From Ruminococcus sp. (GTDB taxonomy: Bacteria; Bacillota; Clostridia; Oscillospirales; Ruminococcaceae), in contig JAIDNR010000240.1 in NCBI GenBank assembly GCA_029063695.1, positions 1-7,320 on the forward strand: DNA of 7,320 nucleotides, in the 5' to 3' direction. A program made the translations under genes and the position numbers. The notes beneath the pieces are model-generated. The model did no database searches, was not told where the DNA came from, and saw only the letters and a list, made by a program, of their open reading frames with translations. Positions 5,645 to 7,320 of the stretch are shown piece by piece (the stretch's first letter is position 1; the number at the start of each line of letters is the position of its first letter).

Positions 5645-5671
5645 TTATAAGCCATAAGCCTTTTGTGTAAA
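5642..5671 (+). promoter_or_regulatory. Weak candidate promoter of the ytaF-like gene
   Basis: TTGTTA (5642-5647) and TGTAAA (5666-5671) are 18 bp apart. If used, transcription would begin near 5678, directly before the stem at 5684-5727. Both boxes deviate from consensus. A TTGACA further upstream (5617-5622) has no -10 at a usable distance. Confidence 0.28.
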
Positions 5672-5683
5672 TAAATTTAACAA

Positions 5684-5727
5684 ATCACCGCTCCCGCTGT
5701 AACATCATAATATACAGCGGAGGTGAT
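5684..5727 (+). promoter_or_regulatory. Leader stem masking the ytaF Shine-Dalgarno
   Basis: The leader segment ATCACC-gc-TCC-c-GCTGTA (5684-5701) pairs with TACAGC-GGA-GGTGAT (5713-5727): 6+3+6 base pairs with two small bulges, all on the 5' side, and an 11-nt loop. A second register without the inner bulge, CCGCTGTA with TACAGCGG, is also perfect over 8 bp. The 3' strand contains the entire extended ribosome site GGAGGTGAT (5719-5727), so the folded mRNA would block initiation at TTG 5732. The pairing is read directly; a regulatory role is inference. Confidence 0.6.
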
Positions 5728-5731
5728 GACC

Positions 5732-6361
5732 TTGAATCAGGAAATAATCCTTGCACTTATAGTCAGTGCCGATACATTTCTCACAGCCGCCGCATATAGA
5801 AGCAGTGATATAAAAATACCTACCCTGTCCGCATTTGTAATAAACTTCACAGGTGCGGCGGTTCTTGCCCTGTCTTTACTGCTTTCGGACTTTATAGGGC
5901 AGTTCATAAAACCCGAAATATGCAGTATAGTGGGATTCATAATTCTCACAGCAATAGGAATTACAACAATTTTCAAAAGTATTGTAAGAACTCTGGTTCG
6001 CAAACTGTCTGAGAGAGACTGTATAGCCCTTAAATCGAACGCAAGCGGTATTATAGTCAAACTATACCTTGATGACACATCAGCTGATTCTGACGGCTCT
6101 CAGACACTATCAGCTCATGAAGCACTTGCACTTGCACTTGCAGGCTCACTTGATTCAGTTTCAACGGGACTGAGCTGCGGATTCAATGAAATCAATCCTC
6201 TGCTTTCGGGAATCTTCACTCTGACAGCAGGATTCATTGCTCTTGCACTGGGAACTATTTTCGGAAGAAAGATAGCCTCCCTCAATCATGATTTATCATG
6301 GCTCGGCGGTGTATTTCTGATAGCATTTGCAGTATTTGAGTTTGTCAAATCTTATAGATAA
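5732..6361 (+). CDS. ytaF: YtaF/MntP-family polytopic membrane protein
   Basis: A 209-residue integral membrane protein with about six hydrophobic segments in two related halves around a polar loop. Each half begins with an S-x-D motif: SADTF at 12-16 (Asp14) and SLDSV at 139-143 (Asp141), the repeat pattern of the MntP/DUF204 superfamily of putative Mn efflux proteins. The central loop LYLDDTSADSDGSQTLSAHEAL (112-132) closely fits the spore-former protein YtaF, which is annotated as a sporulation membrane protein; its transport substrate is not established. I favour YtaF over MntP itself. The start is TTG 5732: the extended ribosome site GGAGGTGAT ends 4 bp before it, whereas GTG 5723 and ATG 5726 lie inside that site. 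Its ribosome site is buried in a leader stem, suggesting translational control. Its 3' end overlaps the convergent phosphoesterase by 17 bp. Confidence 0.86.
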   Translation: MNQEIILALIVSADTFLTAAAYRSSDIKIPTLSAFVINFTGAAVLALSLLLSDFIGQFIKPEICSIVGFIILTAIGITTIFKSIVRTLVRKLSERDCIALKSNASGIIVKLYLDDTSADSDGSQTLSAHEALALALAGSLDSVSTGLSCGFNEINPLLSGIFTLTAGFIALALGTIFGRKIASLNHDLSWLGGVFLIAFAVFEFVKSYR

Positions 6362-7142
6362 CAATTTCAGGCGGATTGAACAATCTGAGCTTGCCTGTTC
6401 CTCCTGAAACACACAGTTTCATCTTTCCGATCGTATAAATTCCCTTTGAATACTTTGGAAAGAACTTTCTTTCGGGAGAAAGAAGCCCGATACCGAAAAG
6501 CCGTATCACACCGCCGTGAACGTGACCGCTGAAAGTGTAATCCGCACCCCAATCTGCATATATTTCTGCCCACAATGGATTATGTGCAAGAAGAAAAACT
6601 TCTCCTTTCGGTCTGTCACCCATAACAGATTTCATATCCTCAGCCGTAAACCTGTCAAGATTACTATAGCTGTCATTTTTCTTGTAAGTGGAATATTCCT
6701 GCTGAACACCGCCAATCCATAATTTTCGGTTCTTTATGGTGATATAATGACCTTGATTTTCAAGCATAACCGCCCCCGACTTTTTGACCATATCCAAAAA
6801 TTCAGTCTGCCGAAAATTCGGCAGACTTTGTTCGTGATTTCCCGAAATAATATACACAGGAGCGATACTGCATAAGCGGTTCAGTAAAATTTCCGCCGAT
6901 TTGAAATCCGTTTCGGACCTTGAAACGAAATCACCTGTAATAAAAATCAAATCGGGTAGTTCTTTTTCCGCCATATTTGAAATACGGCAGTTATCTTTTC
7001 CCTTCATGCTCATGTGAATATCGGATATGTGCATAATTCTGACATCACCGCCGAAATTTTCACATCGGCGGTGCAGAATTATTTTATTCTCGATAATAAT
7101 ATCAGCAATCAGCAGTATAAATAAAATCAGAATTACTTTCAA
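6345..7142 (-). CDS. Membrane-anchored calcineurin-like metallophosphoesterase (YkuE-type)
   Basis: The 265-residue protein has one N-terminal hydrophobic anchor (about residues 3-17) followed by a complete calcineurin-like phosphoesterase domain. Dinuclear-metal motifs in order: D41-x-H43 (HISDIH), GD71 (ITGDFV), GN102-H103-E, H187 (LAHNP) and GH207-V-H209 (SGHVHGG), with the terminal ...GGTGKLRLFNPPEI block seen in YkuE/YaeI relatives. The domain would face the outside or the membrane surface; the substrate is unknown, with phospholipid or cell-wall precursors possible. The start is TTG 7142, which overlaps the upstream stop as TTGA, indicating translational coupling; GAGGA lies 12 bp upstream, which is rather far. 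An internal palindrome lies at 6804-6827 (codons for residues about 106-113). Its 3' end overlaps the ytaF-like gene. Confidence 0.93.
   Translation of the reverse strand: MKVILILFILLIADIIIENKIILHRRCENFGGDVRIMHISDIHMSMKGKDNCRISNMAEKELPDLIFITGDFVSRSETDFKSAEILLNRLCSIAPVYIISGNHEQSLPNFRQTEFLDMVKKSGAVMLENQGHYITIKNRKLWIGGVQQEYSTYKKNDSYSNLDRFTAEDMKSVMGDRPKGEVFLLAHNPLWAEIYADWGADYTFSGHVHGGVIRLFGIGLLSPERKFFPKYSKGIYTIGKMKLCVSGGTGKLRLFNPPEIVIYKI
6804..6827. repeat. 11-bp-arm palindrome inside the phosphoesterase gene
   Basis: AGTCTGCCGAA (6804-6814) and TTCGGCAGACT (6817-6827) are perfect inverted arms around AA. On the coding (minus) strand the stem is followed by GAATTTTT, so it resembles an intrinsic terminator inside the gene. 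The encoded residues fall right after the conserved GNHE motif, in a segment that varies between relatives. Confidence 0.75.
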
Positions 7143-7320
7143 TTTTCGTTATTTTCCTCATCGTCATCGGAAGATTCTGCTTCGTCAATCACTTCATTCT
7201 TTTCTTCTTCCTGTGCATCAGCTTCCGCCTGTCTGAGCTGTTCTTCCGTAAGCTTCTCAATTTTTTCGGTTTCAGCAGAATCATCATGTTCTGCACGGGT
7301 AAAGGCAACAACCTTGGCAC
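7139..7320 (-). CDS. gyrA: 3' end of a probable DNA gyrase subunit A gene (partial)
   Basis: Only the last 59 residues are in the window; the gene continues past the right edge. The visible part begins AKVVAFTRAEHDD, which resembles the closing strand of the last blade of the GyrA C-terminal beta-pinwheel, followed by a long, highly charged tail rich in Glu and Asp (EEQLRQAEADAQEEEK... to DDDEENNEN). Acidic tails are common at the end of GyrA, but this one carries no catalytic residue, so the identification is tentative; ParC or an unrelated protein with an acidic tail cannot be excluded. The TGA at 7139-7141 overlaps the TTG start of the phosphoesterase gene, so the two are probably cotranscribed. 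Confidence 0.5.
   Translation of the reverse strand, partial: AKVVAFTRAEHDDSAETEKIEKLTEEQLRQAEADAQEEEKNEVIDEAESSDDDEENNEN

Larger units (their letters stand above)
5382..5731. other. Long intergenic region between divergent genes
   Basis: This gap of about 350 bp lies between the isomerase (-) and ytaF-like (+) starts. From left to right it holds the isomerase ribosome site, a leader hairpin (5416-5433), a strong minus-strand promoter (5440-5469), a 52-codon start-less open frame on the minus strand (5486-5644), a tandem pair of ATAAGCC (5647-5653 and 5654-5660), a weak plus-strand promoter candidate, and a stem that masks the ytaF ribosome site (5684-5727). I see no tRNA, no GGGGAGTA element of the yybP-ykoY manganese riboswitch, and no mobile-element gene. 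Confidence 0.8.

Noticed and set aside
5647..5660. Tandem ATAAGCC repeat as a regulatory array
   Set aside because: Only two copies of a 7-mer are present, with no further spaced copies; too little to support a claim.
5500..5731. yybP-ykoY Mn riboswitch upstream of the MntP/YtaF-type gene
   Set aside because: The conserved GGGGAGTA-type core and its paired elements are not found on the plus strand of the leader.
1..7320. CRISPR array, tRNA, rRNA, insertion sequence or phage genes
   Set aside because: No regularly spaced repeats, no cloverleaf-like segment and no transposase, integrase or phage protein was seen on either strand by eye.

Overview
The window looks like chromosomal DNA from a low-GC, Gram-positive Clostridia species, most likely a Ruminococcus-like Oscillospiraceae. 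The support is indirect: AT-rich intergenic DNA with strong GGAGG/GGTGA ribosome sites, several TTG starts, sigma-A style promoters, and a gene set common in gut Firmicutes (YtaF-type membrane protein, DUF4830 protein, Sapep dipeptidase, UgpC/MsmK sugar-transport ATPase). I see no transposase, integrase, phage gene, tRNA, rRNA or CRISPR array. It reads as core housekeeping sequence, and the most interesting parts are non-coding.

Layout. Positions 136-489 (+) encode a small, very acidic putative lipoprotein, ending at a strong hairpin terminator (500-525) shared with the convergent dipeptidase gene. A minus-strand run follows: rsuA-type pseudouridine synthase (start 4064), ugpC-type ATPase (start 3167) and a Sapep/PepV-type dipeptidase (start probably TTG 1820). 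rsuA and ugpC each have a convincing promoter. Divergent from rsuA, 4172-4594 (+) encodes a membrane-anchored DUF4830 protein, which ends 4 bp from a convergent TIM-barrel sugar isomerase/epimerase-like gene (4599-5381, -). A roughly 350-bp gap holds a near-consensus promoter for that isomerase, a 52-codon open remnant with no start codon, and the leader of a YtaF/MntP-family membrane protein (5732-6361, +). That gene overlaps tail-to-tail by 17 bp with a membrane-anchored metallophosphoesterase (6345-7142, -). The phosphoesterase gene is itself start/stop-coupled to a gene running off the right edge, whose visible 59 residues look like the end of GyrA.

Most genes appear to be single units; only gyrA?-metallophosphoesterase looks like an operon. 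The ATPase has no permease or binding-protein gene here, fitting a shared sugar-transport ATPase. The observations most worth following are: (1) a nested set of helices closed by a 12-bp perfect inverted repeat between ugpC and pepV (1843-2012), a candidate structured RNA or small mobile element; (2) a 15-bp stem that buries the whole Shine-Dalgarno of the YtaF-like gene (5684-5727), a candidate translational switch; (3) hairpins placed just downstream of the -10 box at three promoters; (4) four probable TTG starts, each with its own ribosome site or stop-codon overlap.
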